64,000 nucleotides of DNA from Bosea sp. RAC05. Lineage in GTDB: Bacteria > Pseudomonadota > Alphaproteobacteria > Rhizobiales > Beijerinckiaceae. A program made the translations under genes and the position numbers. Below, piece by piece: positions 10,529 through 18,990 of this stretch (positions within the stretch are counted from its first letter, which is position 1; every line of letters begins with the position of its first letter). The stretch spans positions 1 to 64,000 of the forward strand of contig NZ_CP016464.1 of NCBI RefSeq assembly GCF_001713455.1. The letters are read 5' to 3'. The notes beneath the pieces were generated by a model, which saw only the letters and a program-made list of their open reading frames with translations, ran no database searches and had not been told where the DNA came from.

Positions 10529-13500
10529 TCACTCCGCCGCTAGCCGTGGCGGCGGCAGCGGCAGCTTCATCTGGGCGGTCCCGGTCTCGGGCTTGGCGTG
10601 GCCCCCGTCCGGCATCGCCTCCCACAGGCTCTCATCCTCCGGCTTGCTGAGGAAGCGGCCGAAGACACGGCCCGTGAGCTTCGAGAGGTCGTCCATCACC
10701 GCGTAGAAGGACGGCACGAAGACGAGGCTGAGCACGGTCGAGACGAGCAAGCCGCCGATCACCGCGATCGCCATCGGCGCGCGGAACTCGCCGCCGTCGC
10801 CGACGCCATAGGCGGAGGGCAGCATGCCGGCGGCCATGGCGATCGTCGTCATCACGATCGGGCGGGCGCGCTTGCGGCCGGCCTCGAGCAGGGCGGTGCG
10901 GCGGTCCTTGCCGCGGGCCTCCTCCTCCACCGCGAAATCGACCAGCATGATCGCGTTCTTGGTGACGATGCCCATCAGCATGAGCAGGCCGATATAGACC
11001 GGCATCGACACAGGCTTGCCGGTCGCCAGCAGGGCGATGACCACGCCGCCGAAGGAGAGCGGCAGCGAGAGCAGGATCGTGATCGGCTGGAAAACCGAGC
11101 CGAAGAGCAGGATCAGCACCGCCAGCACCAGCATCAGCCCGGTCGTCATCGCCTGGATGAAGCCGGCGACGACCTCGCCCTGGATCTCGGCGTCGCCCGT
11201 GGCGGCGATCCAGACGCCCTCGGGCAGGCCGACCTCCTTGACGATGGCGTGGAAGGTCTCCTGCGCCGTGCCCAGCTCGAAGCCGCGCTTGAGATCGGCA
11301 CCGATGGCGGCGCGGCGCACGCGGTCATAGCGGTCGATCGATGACGGCCCCTCGCCGAAGCCGATCTCGGCGACCGCCGTCAGCGGGATCGAGACACCGC
11401 TGCTGTTGGTGACGCGCAGCGCCGCGATGTTGCGGATGTCGGCGCGGGCCGCCTCATCGAGCTGCACGCGGATCGGCACCAGCCGGTCGCCGGCGTTGAA
11501 CTTGGCGAGATTGGCGCCGACATCGCCGATGGTGGCGACGCGCACGGCCTCCGAGATCGCCTCGGGCGTGACGCCGAGGCTGGCCGCCTGTTCGAGCTTG
11601 GGCCGCACGGTCAGCTCGGGACGCGAGAGCGAGCCCGAGGTCGCGACGTTGAGATAGCCGTCGACCTTGCGCATCTTCGTCTCGATGCGCGCCACCGCCT
11701 CATCCAGCGCCGCGCCGTCCTTGGAGAGGATCGAGAACGCCATCTCGCGCTCGCCGCGCTCGTTGACATACCAGGCGCGCACATCGGGCACGCTGGCGAG
11801 CTTCTGCGCGATGACGACCTTGAGGTCCTTCTGGCGGGCGGTGCGCTCGGCCTTGGGCTTGAGCTTGATGGTCACGGCGGCGCGCCGCACCTCGCGCTGG
11901 CCCGTCGGCGAGGAGCCGCCGAGCACGAAGACCTGCGTCACCTCGGGAATGGTGCGCAGCGCGTCGACGATCTGGTCGGTGGTGACGCGGGTGTCCTCCA
12001 GCGTCGAGCCCGGCGGCAGCTCCACCGAGGCGACGACGCGCGAGGTGTCCTCGTCGGGGATGAAGCCGGTCGGCAGCAGCGCCGTGGCGTGGATCGAGCC
12101 CCAGAGGAAGCCGAAGCCGATCACCAGCGTGACATAGGACATGTTGAAGGGCATCGAGCGCCAGCGCCCGGTGCCGTCGAAGCGCGGCAGGAGCGGGATG
12201 CGGCGCGAGGCGGTCGTCGCCTTCAAGAGCCCGACATAGCCGCGCATGACGACCCCGTCCTTGGGGTCCTCATGCTTCACCGGCTTCATCAGATAGGCCG
12301 CCATCATCGGCGTGATCAGCCGCGCCACCAGGAGCGAGAACAGCACCGCAACCGCCACCGTGAGCCCGAACTGGCGGAAATACTGGCCGGCGACTCCGCC
12401 CATGAAGGACACGGGTGCAAAGATCGCGACGATGGTCAGCGTGATCGCGATGACGGCCAAGCCGATCTCGTCGGCGGCCTCCATCGCGGCGCGATAGGGC
12501 GATTTCCCCATCCGCATGTGCCGGACGATGTTCTCGATCTCGACGATGGCGTCGTCGACGAGAATGCCGGTGACCAGCGTGATGCCGAGCAGGCTGACGA
12601 GGTTGAGCGAGAAGCCCATCAGCTCCATCGCCCAGAAGGTCGGGATCGCCGAGAGCGGGAGCGCAATCGCGGTGATCAGCGTCGCCCGCCAGTTCTTCAG
12701 GAACAGGAAGACGACGAGCACCGCCAGCGCCGCGCCCTCCAGCAGCGTCGTCATCGCCGCCTTGTAGTTGCCATAGGTGTAGGCGACCGCGTCGTCGATC
12801 GGCTTCAGCGTGATATGGGGATAGCGCTTGTTCAGCTCGGCGATGCGCGCGGCGACGACCTCCTTGACCGAGAGCTCGCTCGAGCCCTTGGAGCGGAACA
12901 CGGCGAAGGAGACGACCGGGCTCTTGTCGAGCCGGCCAAAGGAGCGCGGCTCGGAATTGCTGTCCTCGACGCGGCCGAGCTCCTTGAGCCGGACCTCGCG
13001 CCCGCCCGACAGCGTGATCTTGGTGTCGGCCAGCTCCGCGACGCTGCGCGCGCCGGCGAGCGTGCGGATCGCCTGTTCCTGCCCGCCGACCTCGCCGCGC
13101 CCGCCGGCGAGATCGACATTGGTCGCGCGGATCTGGCGGTTGACCTCGCCGGCCGTGGTGCCGAGCGCCAGCAGCCGGTCGGGATCGAGAGAGATGCGGA
13201 TCTCCCGGTCGACGCCGCCATAGCGGTCGACCCGGCCGACGCCCTTCAGCCCCTGCAGTTCGCGCGCAACGACGTCGTCGACATGCCAGGACAGCTGTTC
13301 CAGCGTCATCCCGGCCGAGAAGGCGCCATAGCTCAGGATCGACTGCCCCTCGACGTCGATGCGCTGGATGATCGGCTCGTCGATGGTCCGCGGCAGGTCG
13401 GCGCGGATCTTGGCGATCGCGTCCTTGACGTCGTTGACGGCGCGGTCGGTGTTCACCTCGAGCCGGAACTCGATCACGGTCGAGGACTGCCCGTCCGTCA

Positions 13501-13756
13501 GCGTCGACAGGACATGCTTGACGCCGGTGATGTTGGCCACCGCGTCCTCGACGCGCTTGCTGACCTGGCTTTCCAACTCGGACGGCGCCGCGCCGGACTG
13601 GGTGATCGTCACCGAGACCAGCGGCACGTCGATGTTCGGGAAGCGCGTCACCGGCAGCTTCGAGAACGACAGCAGGCCGAGCACGCAGAGCACGAAGAAC
13701 AGCAGGATCGAGGGAACCGGCTTGCGGATCGACCAGGCGGAGAAGTTGATGTTCAC
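10529..13756 (-). CDS. RND efflux pump inner-membrane subunit (AcrB/MexB-like, HAE1 family)
   Basis: A 1075-residue proton-driven transporter, normal for the family, exporting drugs or other hydrophobic compounds through a tripartite complex. A helix at residues about 13-30 is followed by a porter domain (LPVTRFPNIDVPLVSVTITQ). The segment GILVDDAIVEIENI has the conserved proton-relay aspartates in TM4, and a second TM block ends with the AMAAGMLPSA and FVPSFYAV motifs. Translation starts at GTG 13756, 12 bases after the membrane-fusion gene, so the two are co-transcribed. It has a non-standard cytosolic insert around residues 495-520. Substrate unknown. Confidence 0.95.
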   Translation of the reverse strand: MNINFSAWSIRKPVPSILLFFVLCVLGLLSFSKLPVTRFPNIDVPLVSVTITQSGAAPSELESQVSKRVEDAVANITGVKHVLSTLTDGQSSTVIEFRLEVNTDRAVNDVKDAIAKIRADLPRTIDEPIIQRIDVEGQSILSYGAFSAGMTLEQLSWHVDDVVARELQGLKGVGRVDRYGGVDREIRISLDPDRLLALGTTAGEVNRQIRATNVDLAGGRGEVGGQEQAIRTLAGARSVAELADTKITLSGGREVRLKELGRVEDSNSEPRSFGRLDKSPVVSFAVFRSKGSSELSVKEVVAARIAELNKRYPHITLKPIDDAVAYTYGNYKAAMTTLLEGAALAVLVVFLFLKNWRATLITAIALPLSAIPTFWAMELMGFSLNLVSLLGITLVTGILVDDAIVEIENIVRHMRMGKSPYRAAMEAADEIGLAVIAITLTIVAIFAPVSFMGGVAGQYFRQFGLTVAVAVLFSLLVARLITPMMAAYLMKPVKHEDPKDGVVMRGYVGLLKATTASRRIPLLPRFDGTGRWRSMPFNMSYVTLVIGFGFLWGSIHATALLPTGFIPDEDTSRVVASVELPPGSTLEDTRVTTDQIVDALRTIPEVTQVFVLGGSSPTGQREVRRAAVTIKLKPKAERTARQKDLKVVIAQKLASVPDVRAWYVNERGEREMAFSILSKDGAALDEAVARIETKMRKVDGYLNVATSGSLSRPELTVRPKLEQAASLGVTPEAISEAVRVATIGDVGANLAKFNAGDRLVPIRVQLDEAARADIRNIAALRVTNSSGVSIPLTAVAEIGFGEGPSSIDRYDRVRRAAIGADLKRGFELGTAQETFHAIVKEVGLPEGVWIAATGDAEIQGEVVAGFIQAMTTGLMLVLAVLILLFGSVFQPITILLSLPLSFGGVVIALLATGKPVSMPVYIGLLMLMGIVTKNAIMLVDFAVEEEARGKDRRTALLEAGRKRARPIVMTTIAMAAGMLPSAYGVGDGGEFRAPMAIAVIGGLLVSTVLSLVFVPSFYAVMDDLSKLTGRVFGRFLSKPEDESLWEAMPDGGHAKPETGTAQMKLPLPPPRLAAE

Positions 13757-13768
13757 CGGCCGCTCCCG

Positions 13769-14944
13769 TCAGTTCGTCGCGACGGGGGTGATGACGTCAC
13801 CGTCGCGCACGAAGGTGCCGGCGCGGGCCACCACGGTCTCGCCCTCGGCGAGGCCCGAGAGGATCTCGGCGCGCCCGCCGCCGGCCAGCCCGAGCTTGAC
13901 CGGCTTGGTCGTGACCTTGCCGTCGGTGACGCTCTGCACCGTCGCGCCCGTCCGCGCATAGGTGATCGCCGAGAGCGGCAGCGTGACCGCGCGCTTGCGC
14001 CCGGTCTCGATGACGCCCCGCGCGAAGGAGCCGATCGCCACCGGCGGGTTGCCGACCAGCGCGACACGGACGCGGCCGAGCCGCGAGGCCTTGTCGACCT
14101 CCGGCGCGATCAGCCGGATCGTCCCGGCGAGCGCCTGCGTCGCTCCGGCGGGCGTCACCGCCACGGGCTGGCCGATCTTCAGCCCCGGCAATTCGACCTC
14201 GGCGACCTCCGCCTCGAGTTCGACCGCGCCATCAGCGATGATCCGGAACAGCGGCTCGGCGGCGGACATGGCCGCCGTGCCGCCGAGCTTGGCGCTGCGG
14301 CGGCTGACGATGCCGCCCTGCGGCGCCTTGATCTCGGTGCGCCCGAGCTTGACCTCGATGTCGCGGCCCTGGGCCTTCGCCAGCGCGAGATCAGCGGTGG
14401 CGATGGCGAGCGCCTGGTTGGCGGAGTTGAGCCGCGCCCGTGCGGCACGCGCCGCCGCCGACCGCAGGTCGAAGGTCTCGTTGGAGACGTTGCCGCTGTT
14501 GCGCAGCGTCTGGGTGCGCTCGAAATTGTTGTCGGCCGCGACGAGATTGGCCTGCGCCTCGCCGATCTGCGCGTTCGCCTGGGCGATCGCCGCCTCGGCC
14601 CGGGCGACCTGCGCCTCGTTCTGCGTCTGCTGGACCTCGAGCGTGGTGCGCGACAGCCGCGCCAGCACCTGGCCCGTGCTGACCCGGTCGCCCTCTTCCG
14701 CGAGCAGGGCGACGATCGACAGCCCGTCGACCTCCGGCTGCACCAGCACCTCGTCGCGCGCGATCATCGAGCCGGAGACGACGACGCTCTGGACGATCTC
14801 CGAGATCTCGGCGCGGGTCACGGTGACGGACGGGCCGGCGGTCGGACCGGCCGGCGCGGCGGGCGCCTGGGCGAGGGCGGGCGAAGCCGCCGAGACCAGC
14901 AGCGACAGCGCCGCGAGACGCGCTCCGGCAAGCAGGGCCGACAT
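13769..14944 (-). CDS. RND efflux periplasmic membrane-fusion protein
   Basis: A 391-residue HlyD/AcrA-family adaptor. The chosen ATG at 14944 gives a classical signal peptide (residues 1-25, cleavage after SPALAQA) and has GAGGATC upstream. The lipoyl half-motifs (SGSMIARDEVLVQPEVDG near residue 55; IKAPQGGIVSRRSAKLGG near 190) flank a coiled-coil hairpin rich in Ala, Gln and Glu. Beta-barrel and membrane-proximal domains follow. An alternative ATG at 15001 overlaps the TetR stop (ATGA) but would bury the signal peptide. It lies between its regulator and its pump gene. Confidence 0.93.
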   Translation of the reverse strand: MSALLAGARLAALSLLVSAASPALAQAPAAPAGPTAGPSVTVTRAEISEIVQSVVVSGSMIARDEVLVQPEVDGLSIVALLAEEGDRVSTGQVLARLSRTTLEVQQTQNEAQVARAEAAIAQANAQIGEAQANLVAADNNFERTQTLRNSGNVSNETFDLRSAAARAARARLNSANQALAIATADLALAKAQGRDIEVKLGRTEIKAPQGGIVSRRSAKLGGTAAMSAAEPLFRIIADGAVELEAEVAEVELPGLKIGQPVAVTPAGATQALAGTIRLIAPEVDKASRLGRVRVALVGNPPVAIGSFARGVIETGRKRAVTLPLSAITYARTGATVQSVTDGKVTTKPVKLGLAGGGRAEILSGLAEGETVVARAGTFVRDGDVITPVATN

Positions 14945-14997
14945 GAGAAAGGATCCTCGTTGAACGTCGCCGCGGCGACGGGTGGAAACGGTTGCGC

Positions 14998-15675
14998 TCA
15001 TGATACGTCGCCAGCGTGGGAACGGAGCAGCACGCGGGCGAGGCCGCGCATCGCCGCAAACAGCGTGTCCGCCGCCATGGCGGCGTCGAAAGTCGGATCG
15101 GTCGCGCGCCGGCAGAGGAAGCCGTCCGCCATCATGAAGACGGCCTGCAGGAACCGCGCATCGTCGAGATCGGCCGGCAATTCGCCCTGGGCCTTCGCCC
15201 CGGCTATGGCCTGCGCCAGGCCGCCCGCGACGGTGCCGTCGATGGCCGCGCACATCTGCGACATCGCCGGGTTGCGCGCGGCCTCGGCCCAGATCTGCAG
15301 GCAGATCACCGCCTTTTCGCGCGGCTCCTCGACCAGATGACGCCGCCCGAGCGCCTCGAGCTGGTCCAGCAGCGGCCCCTTGCCGGGCTCCAGCGCCGCG
15401 AAATCCGCCGCGATCTGGTTGCGGTCGCGCTCGGCCATGCCGGCGATGATGGCGTCCTTGGAGGCGAAGTAGCGATAGAGATTGCCCGGGCTCATACCGG
15501 CTTCGGCCGCGACATCCTGCATCGTCGCCGCATGGAAGCCGGCCCGCGCGAAGACGCGCTCCGCCGCATCGAGGATGCGGATCTGGCGCTCGGACGGCGT
15601 GCGCTCGGGCGCGATGGCGGTGGCGATCGGCGGCACGCGAGGCCTCAAGGCATGAGAATGAATGTTCATTCTCAT
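14998..15675 (-). CDS. TetR/AcrR-family repressor of the efflux operon
   Basis: A 225-residue one-component repressor. The N-terminal HTH runs from ILDAAERVFARAGFHAATMQDVAAEAG to SPGNLYRYFASKDAI (about residues 36-80), then a helical ligand domain. Two ATGs, 15675 and 15669, lie inside the 15651-15676 inverted repeat. If the promoter is the TTGACT box at 15694-15699, the transcript may begin too late for either, and in-frame TTG or GTG codons 8-12 triplets downstream would serve. Its position as the first gene of the MFP-RND operon implies autorepression and ligand-induced release. Confidence 0.92.
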   Translation of the reverse strand: MRMNIHSHALRPRVPPIATAIAPERTPSERQIRILDAAERVFARAGFHAATMQDVAAEAGMSPGNLYRYFASKDAIIAGMAERDRNQIAADFAALEPGKGPLLDQLEALGRRHLVEEPREKAVICLQIWAEAARNPAMSQMCAAIDGTVAGGLAQAIAGAKAQGELPADLDDARFLQAVFMMADGFLCRRATDPTFDAAMAADTLFAAMRGLARVLLRSHAGDVS

Positions 15676-15676
15676 G
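15651..15676. promoter_or_regulatory. TetR operator: 12-bp perfect inverted repeat
   Basis: The 26 bases read as two 12-base arms (CATGAGAATGAA and TTCATTCTCATG) that are exact reverse complements around a central TG. It overlaps the 5' end of the TetR gene and the -10 region of its promoter, the expected place for autorepression. The size and symmetry fit a dimeric TetR operator. Confidence 0.85.
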
Positions 15677-15693
15677 CCTTCTCGACGCGCCGG

Positions 15694-15699
15694 AGTCAA
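15694..15699 (-). promoter_or_regulatory. Putative -35 box of the TetR-efflux operon
   Basis: On the minus strand this reads TTGACT. Seventeen bases further lies CATGAG, inside the operator, and GAGAAT is three bases beyond. The -35 element is good and the -10 weak. Repressor bound to the inverted repeat would cover the -10 and start site. Confidence 0.45.
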
Positions 15700-15848
15700 G
15701 GTCGAGCCATCGCCACGACCTGAAGGGCCACCACGATGGACGAACGTCATGCGGCCGCGGCACCGAAGCCATGCCGCCGCCGGCTCACAAATTGCTTGCG
15801 TGCTCGCGGTCGCCCCCACACAGTCGAGGCGGCATTGGTACGCCGCTC

Positions 15849-16667
15849 ATGCCCGCTTTTTCACCGCCGATGGCCGACGCCGATTTCGCGATGACCGCTC
15901 ACGCCCCGCCGGCGCGCTCCTCCCGCCCGGCCCGCCGCCGCGCCCGCCCCGCGCCCAAGCCGGTGCTGATCGTGCTGCATCAGGAGCATTCGACGGCCGG
16001 CCGCGTCGGCCGCCTGCTGCAGGCGCGCGGTCATGCGCTCGACATCCGCAAGCCGCGCTATGGCGACCCGCTGCCGGAGACGATGCGCGACCATGCCGGC
16101 GCGGTGATCTTCGGCGGGCCGATGTCGGCCAATGATCCGGACGATTTCGTCACAGCCGAGATCGACTGGATCAATGTCTGCCTGAAGGAAGAGGCGCCCT
16201 ATCTCGGCATCTGCCTGGGCGCGCAGATGCTGGCCCGCACGCTGGGCGGCCGGGTCTACACCCATCCGGAGGGGCGGGCCGAGGTCGGCTATTACGGGCT
16301 CGACCTCACCGATCACGGCCGCGAGCATGCGGCGGAGGCCGGCTTCGACTGGCCCGCCACCGTCTATCAATGGCACCGCGAGGGCTTCGACTGCCCGCCC
16401 GGCGCCCAGTGCCTGGCGACCGGCGGCGATTTTCCGGTCCAGGCCATCCGCTCGGGGCCGCGCGCCTATGGCATCCAGTTCCATCCGGAGGTGACGCCGG
16501 CGATGATGTGCCGCTGGTCGGTCCGCGGGCATGAGCGCACGCTGATGCCGGGCGCCCAGCTGCGCCATCTGCATCTCGAGGGCTGGTACCAGCACGACCC
16601 GGCGATCCGCCGCTGGCTCGACGGCTTTCTCGACCATTGGCTCGCCGCAGAAACGGACCCAGCGTGA
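15849..16667 (+). CDS. Class I glutamine amidotransferase
   Basis: A 272-residue protein of the GMP-synthase-like class I amidotransferase family, which hydrolyses glutamine or a glutamyl compound through a Cys-His-Glu triad. The nucleophile elbow is GICLGAQ and the histidine/glutamate pair is in IQFHPEV; FGGPMSAND is also typical. The N-terminal 35 residues are Pro/Arg-rich and poorly conserved, so starts at 15849, 15870 or 15891 are all possible. The stop overlaps the next gene (GTGA), linking the enzyme to an FAD-dependent amino-acid oxidoreductase. Substrate unknown; gamma-glutamyl hydrolysis is possible. Confidence 0.88.
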   Translation: MPAFSPPMADADFAMTAHAPPARSSRPARRRARPAPKPVLIVLHQEHSTAGRVGRLLQARGHALDIRKPRYGDPLPETMRDHAGAVIFGGPMSANDPDDFVTAEIDWINVCLKEEAPYLGICLGAQMLARTLGGRVYTHPEGRAEVGYYGLDLTDHGREHAAEAGFDWPATVYQWHREGFDCPPGAQCLATGGDFPVQAIRSGPRAYGIQFHPEVTPAMMCRWSVRGHERTLMPGAQLRHLHLEGWYQHDPAIRRWLDGFLDHWLAAETDPA

Positions 16668-17905
16668 CCCGCACAGCCCTCGTTCTCGGCGCCGGCATGG
16701 TCGGCGTCTCCTGCGCGCTCTCGCTCCAGAAGCGCGGCTTTGCGGTGACCCTGATCGACCGCCGCGAGCCCGGCCGCGAAACCTCCTACGGCAATGCCGG
16801 CGTGCTCGCCCGCTCCTCGATCGTGCCGCTCAACAATCCCGGCCTCTACGGCAAGATCCGGAGCTATCTCGGCAACCGCCATCCGGCGCTGAACCTGGAC
16901 TGGTCGCGGGCGCTCACCCGACCGGGCTGGTTGCTGCGCTTCCTGTGGGAGGCCCGCCCCTCCAAGGCGGCGGCGCGCATCGCCGCGCTGGAATCGCTGA
17001 CGAGCAGCACGGTCGAGCGCCATCGCGCGCTGATGGCGGAGGCCGGGGTCACCCATCGCCTGCGCGAGACCGGCACGCTCAAGCTCTGGCGCAGCGAGGC
17101 CGGCCATGCCGCGGCCCAGGCCGAGCACGACTTCCTGAAGGCGCATGGCATCACCTCGCAGGTGCTCGACCGGCAGGGCATTTCGAGCGTCGAACCGGCG
17201 CTGAACCCGATCTTCCACGCCGGCCTGCTCTGCCTGGAGAACGCCTCGGTGGATTCGCCGGGCGCCGTGACGCAGGCCTATGCCGAGCTGTTCGCGCAGC
17301 GCGGCGGGCGGATCGAGCGGGCGGAAGCCCAGCGGCTGGAGCGCTGCGCGTCCGGCTGGCGGGTGGTGACGGCGCAGGGCGGCTTCGAGGCCGACATCGC
17401 CGTCGTCGCGCTCGGGCCCTGGAGCATGGATCTCCTGGCGCCTTTGGGCCTCGACCCCAGGCTCGACGTCGAGCGCGGCTATCACCGCCATTTGCGGGCG
17501 AAGCCTGGAGCCAGGCTGTCGCGGCCGGTCTACGACGTCGACGCCGCCTATTTCATGGCGCCGATGGAAGAGGGCTACCGCGTCACCAGCGGCGTCGATC
17601 TCAGCCACCGCGACGCACCCGACAACCACCGCCAGATCGACCAGGTCACGATGAGCGCGCGCGAGGCCTTCCCGCTCGACGAATTCGCCGGGGACACCTG
17701 GCGCGGCGCGCGGCCGACCCTGCCGGATTCACTGCCGATGATCGGCGAGGCCCCGCGCAACCCCGGCCTCTGGCTCGCCTTCGGCAACCAGCATCTCGGC
17801 TTCTCGACCGGCCCGATCACGGGCGAGATCGTCGCCGCCCTGGTCTGCGGCGAGACGCCGCCGGTCGACCCGACGCCGTTCAGGCCGGGGCGTTATCTCG
17901 GCTAA
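16664..17905 (+). CDS. FAD-dependent D-amino-acid dehydrogenase-like oxidoreductase (DadA-like)
   Basis: A 413-residue DAO-family flavoenzyme. The dinucleotide-binding motif GAGMVGVSCAL begins near residue 8, followed by ETSYGNAGVL, a hallmark of DadA-type dehydrogenases. The C-terminal part has YRVTSGVDL, RPTLPDSLPMIG and FGNQHLGFSTGP, which bind FAD. The GTG at 16664 overlaps the amidotransferase stop. It probably oxidises a D-amino acid or secondary amine at the membrane, passing electrons to quinone. Substrate not deducible. Confidence 0.9.
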   Translation: MTRTALVLGAGMVGVSCALSLQKRGFAVTLIDRREPGRETSYGNAGVLARSSIVPLNNPGLYGKIRSYLGNRHPALNLDWSRALTRPGWLLRFLWEARPSKAAARIAALESLTSSTVERHRALMAEAGVTHRLRETGTLKLWRSEAGHAAAQAEHDFLKAHGITSQVLDRQGISSVEPALNPIFHAGLLCLENASVDSPGAVTQAYAELFAQRGGRIERAEAQRLERCASGWRVVTAQGGFEADIAVVALGPWSMDLLAPLGLDPRLDVERGYHRHLRAKPGARLSRPVYDVDAAYFMAPMEEGYRVTSGVDLSHRDAPDNHRQIDQVTMSAREAFPLDEFAGDTWRGARPTLPDSLPMIGEAPRNPGLWLAFGNQHLGFSTGPITGEIVAALVCGETPPVDPTPFRPGRYLG

Positions 17906-17946
17906 TGGCCGTTCGTCACATCCCGGCGACATAAGAGATTGTGCGC

Positions 17947-18108
17947 GGGGAACCCCTCTCCCGGATGGGAGAGGGGTAGGGGTGAGGGACCGCCGCCCGT
18001 CCAGCGGGCACCGAGTTCAGGAGCTGCGGCAGCGCTGCGGACGAGTCTGAGAGGGCAGGCCCTCATCCCTGCCCTTCTCCCACTCGGGAGAAGGGTTCCC
18101 CGTGCCCG
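17947..18108. repeat. Long imperfect inverted repeat of the AACCCCTCTCCC type
   Basis: Left arm about 17947-17990 (GGAACCCCTCTCCCG, then GGGGTGAGGG) and right arm about 18058-18105 (CCCTCATCCCTGCCC, then GGGAGAAGGGTTCCCC) pair imperfectly across a 65-base spacer. Internal small hairpins (CTCTCCC with GGGAGAG; TTCTCCC with GGGAGAA) lie in each arm. It sits between the convergent ends of the DadA-like gene and sdhB and resembles repeated intergenic palindromes of Rhizobiales. Confidence 0.7.
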
Positions 18109-18133
18109 TTCATCGACGTTCATAGCACCAACG

Positions 18134-18161
18134 AAAAACGCCAGCCCGAGGGCTGGCGTTT
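18134..18161 (-). terminator. Rho-independent terminator of sdhCDAB
   Basis: A perfect 12-bp stem (18136-18147 with 18150-18161) around a 2-base loop. On the minus strand the 3' arm runs into five Ts (GGCGTTTTTCG). It lies 30 bases beyond the sdhB stop. Confidence 0.9.
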
Positions 18162-18190
18162 GACTGAAAGTCCTGGAAGGGCAGGCCGCC

Positions 18191-18976
18191 TCAGACCTGG
18201 CGCGCCACCATCATCTTCTTGACCTCCGCGATCGCCTTGGCCGGGTTGAGACCCTTGGGGCAGGCGTTCGCGCAGTTCATGATGGTGTGGCAGCGATAGA
18301 GCCGGAACGGGTCCTCGAGATTGTCGAGGCGCTCGCCGGTCTGCTCGTCGCGCGAGTCGATCAGCCAGCGATAGGCCTGCAGCAAGGCGGCCGGGCCGAG
18401 ATAGCGGTCGCCGTTCCACCAGTAGCTCGGGCAGGAGGTGGTGCAGCAGGCGCAGAGGATGCACTCATAGAGCCCGTCGAGCTTCTCGCGGTCCTCGCGG
18501 CCCTGCTTCCATTCCTTCTCGGGCGCCGGCGTCGTGGTCTGCAGCCAGGGCTCGATCGAGGCGTGCTGGGCGTAGAACTGGGTCAGGTCCGGCACCAGGT
18601 CCTTGATCACCGGCATATGCGGCAGCGGGTAGATCGCGACGCGGCCCTTGGAGCCGCATTCGTCGATGCCCGTGGTGCAGGCGAGACCGTTCTTGCCGTC
18701 CATGTTCATGGCGCAGGAGCCGCAGATGCCCTCGCGGCAGGAGCGGCGGAAGGTCAGCGTCGGGTCGATCTTGGACTTGATCCAGATCAGCGCGTCGAGA
18801 ACCATCGGCCCGCAATCCTCGCGGTCGACGAAGTAAGTGTCGGTGCGCGGATTTGCGGTGTCGTCGGGGCTCCAGCGATAGACCTTGAACTCGGTCAGCT
18901 TCGCGGCCCCGGCCGGCTTCGGCCAGGTCTTGCCCTCGACGAGGCGGGAGTTCTGCGGGAGTTTGAATTCGGCCAT
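18191..18976 (-). CDS. sdhB: Succinate dehydrogenase iron-sulfur subunit
   Basis: The 261-residue electron-transfer subunit of complex II. The [2Fe-2S] ligands are in [12 protein letters not shown]. The [4Fe-4S] and [3Fe-4S] clusters are ligated by [16 protein letters not shown] and [17 protein letters not shown]. Length and motif spacing are normal. It is the last gene of sdhCDAB, 14 bases after sdhA, and ends before a strong terminator. Confidence 0.98.
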   Translation of the reverse strand: MAEFKLPQNSRLVEGKTWPKPAGAAKLTEFKVYRWSPDDTANPRTDTYFVDREDCGPMVLDALIWIKSKIDPTLTFRRSCREGICGSCAMNMDGKNGLACTTGIDECGSKGRVAIYPLPHMPVIKDLVPDLTQFYAQHASIEPWLQTTTPAPEKEWKQGREDREKLDGLYECILCACCTTSCPSYWWNGDRYLGPAALLQAYRWLIDSRDEQTGERLDNLEDPFRLYRCHTIMNCANACPKGLNPAKAIAEVKKMMVARQV

Positions 18977-18990
18977 CTGTCAGATCGTCC

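Noticed and set aside
12089..15340. 1083-codon plus-strand frame
   Set aside because: It mirrors the RND and membrane-fusion genes in antisense; its composition is an Asp/Arg/His shadow typical of high-GC DNA.
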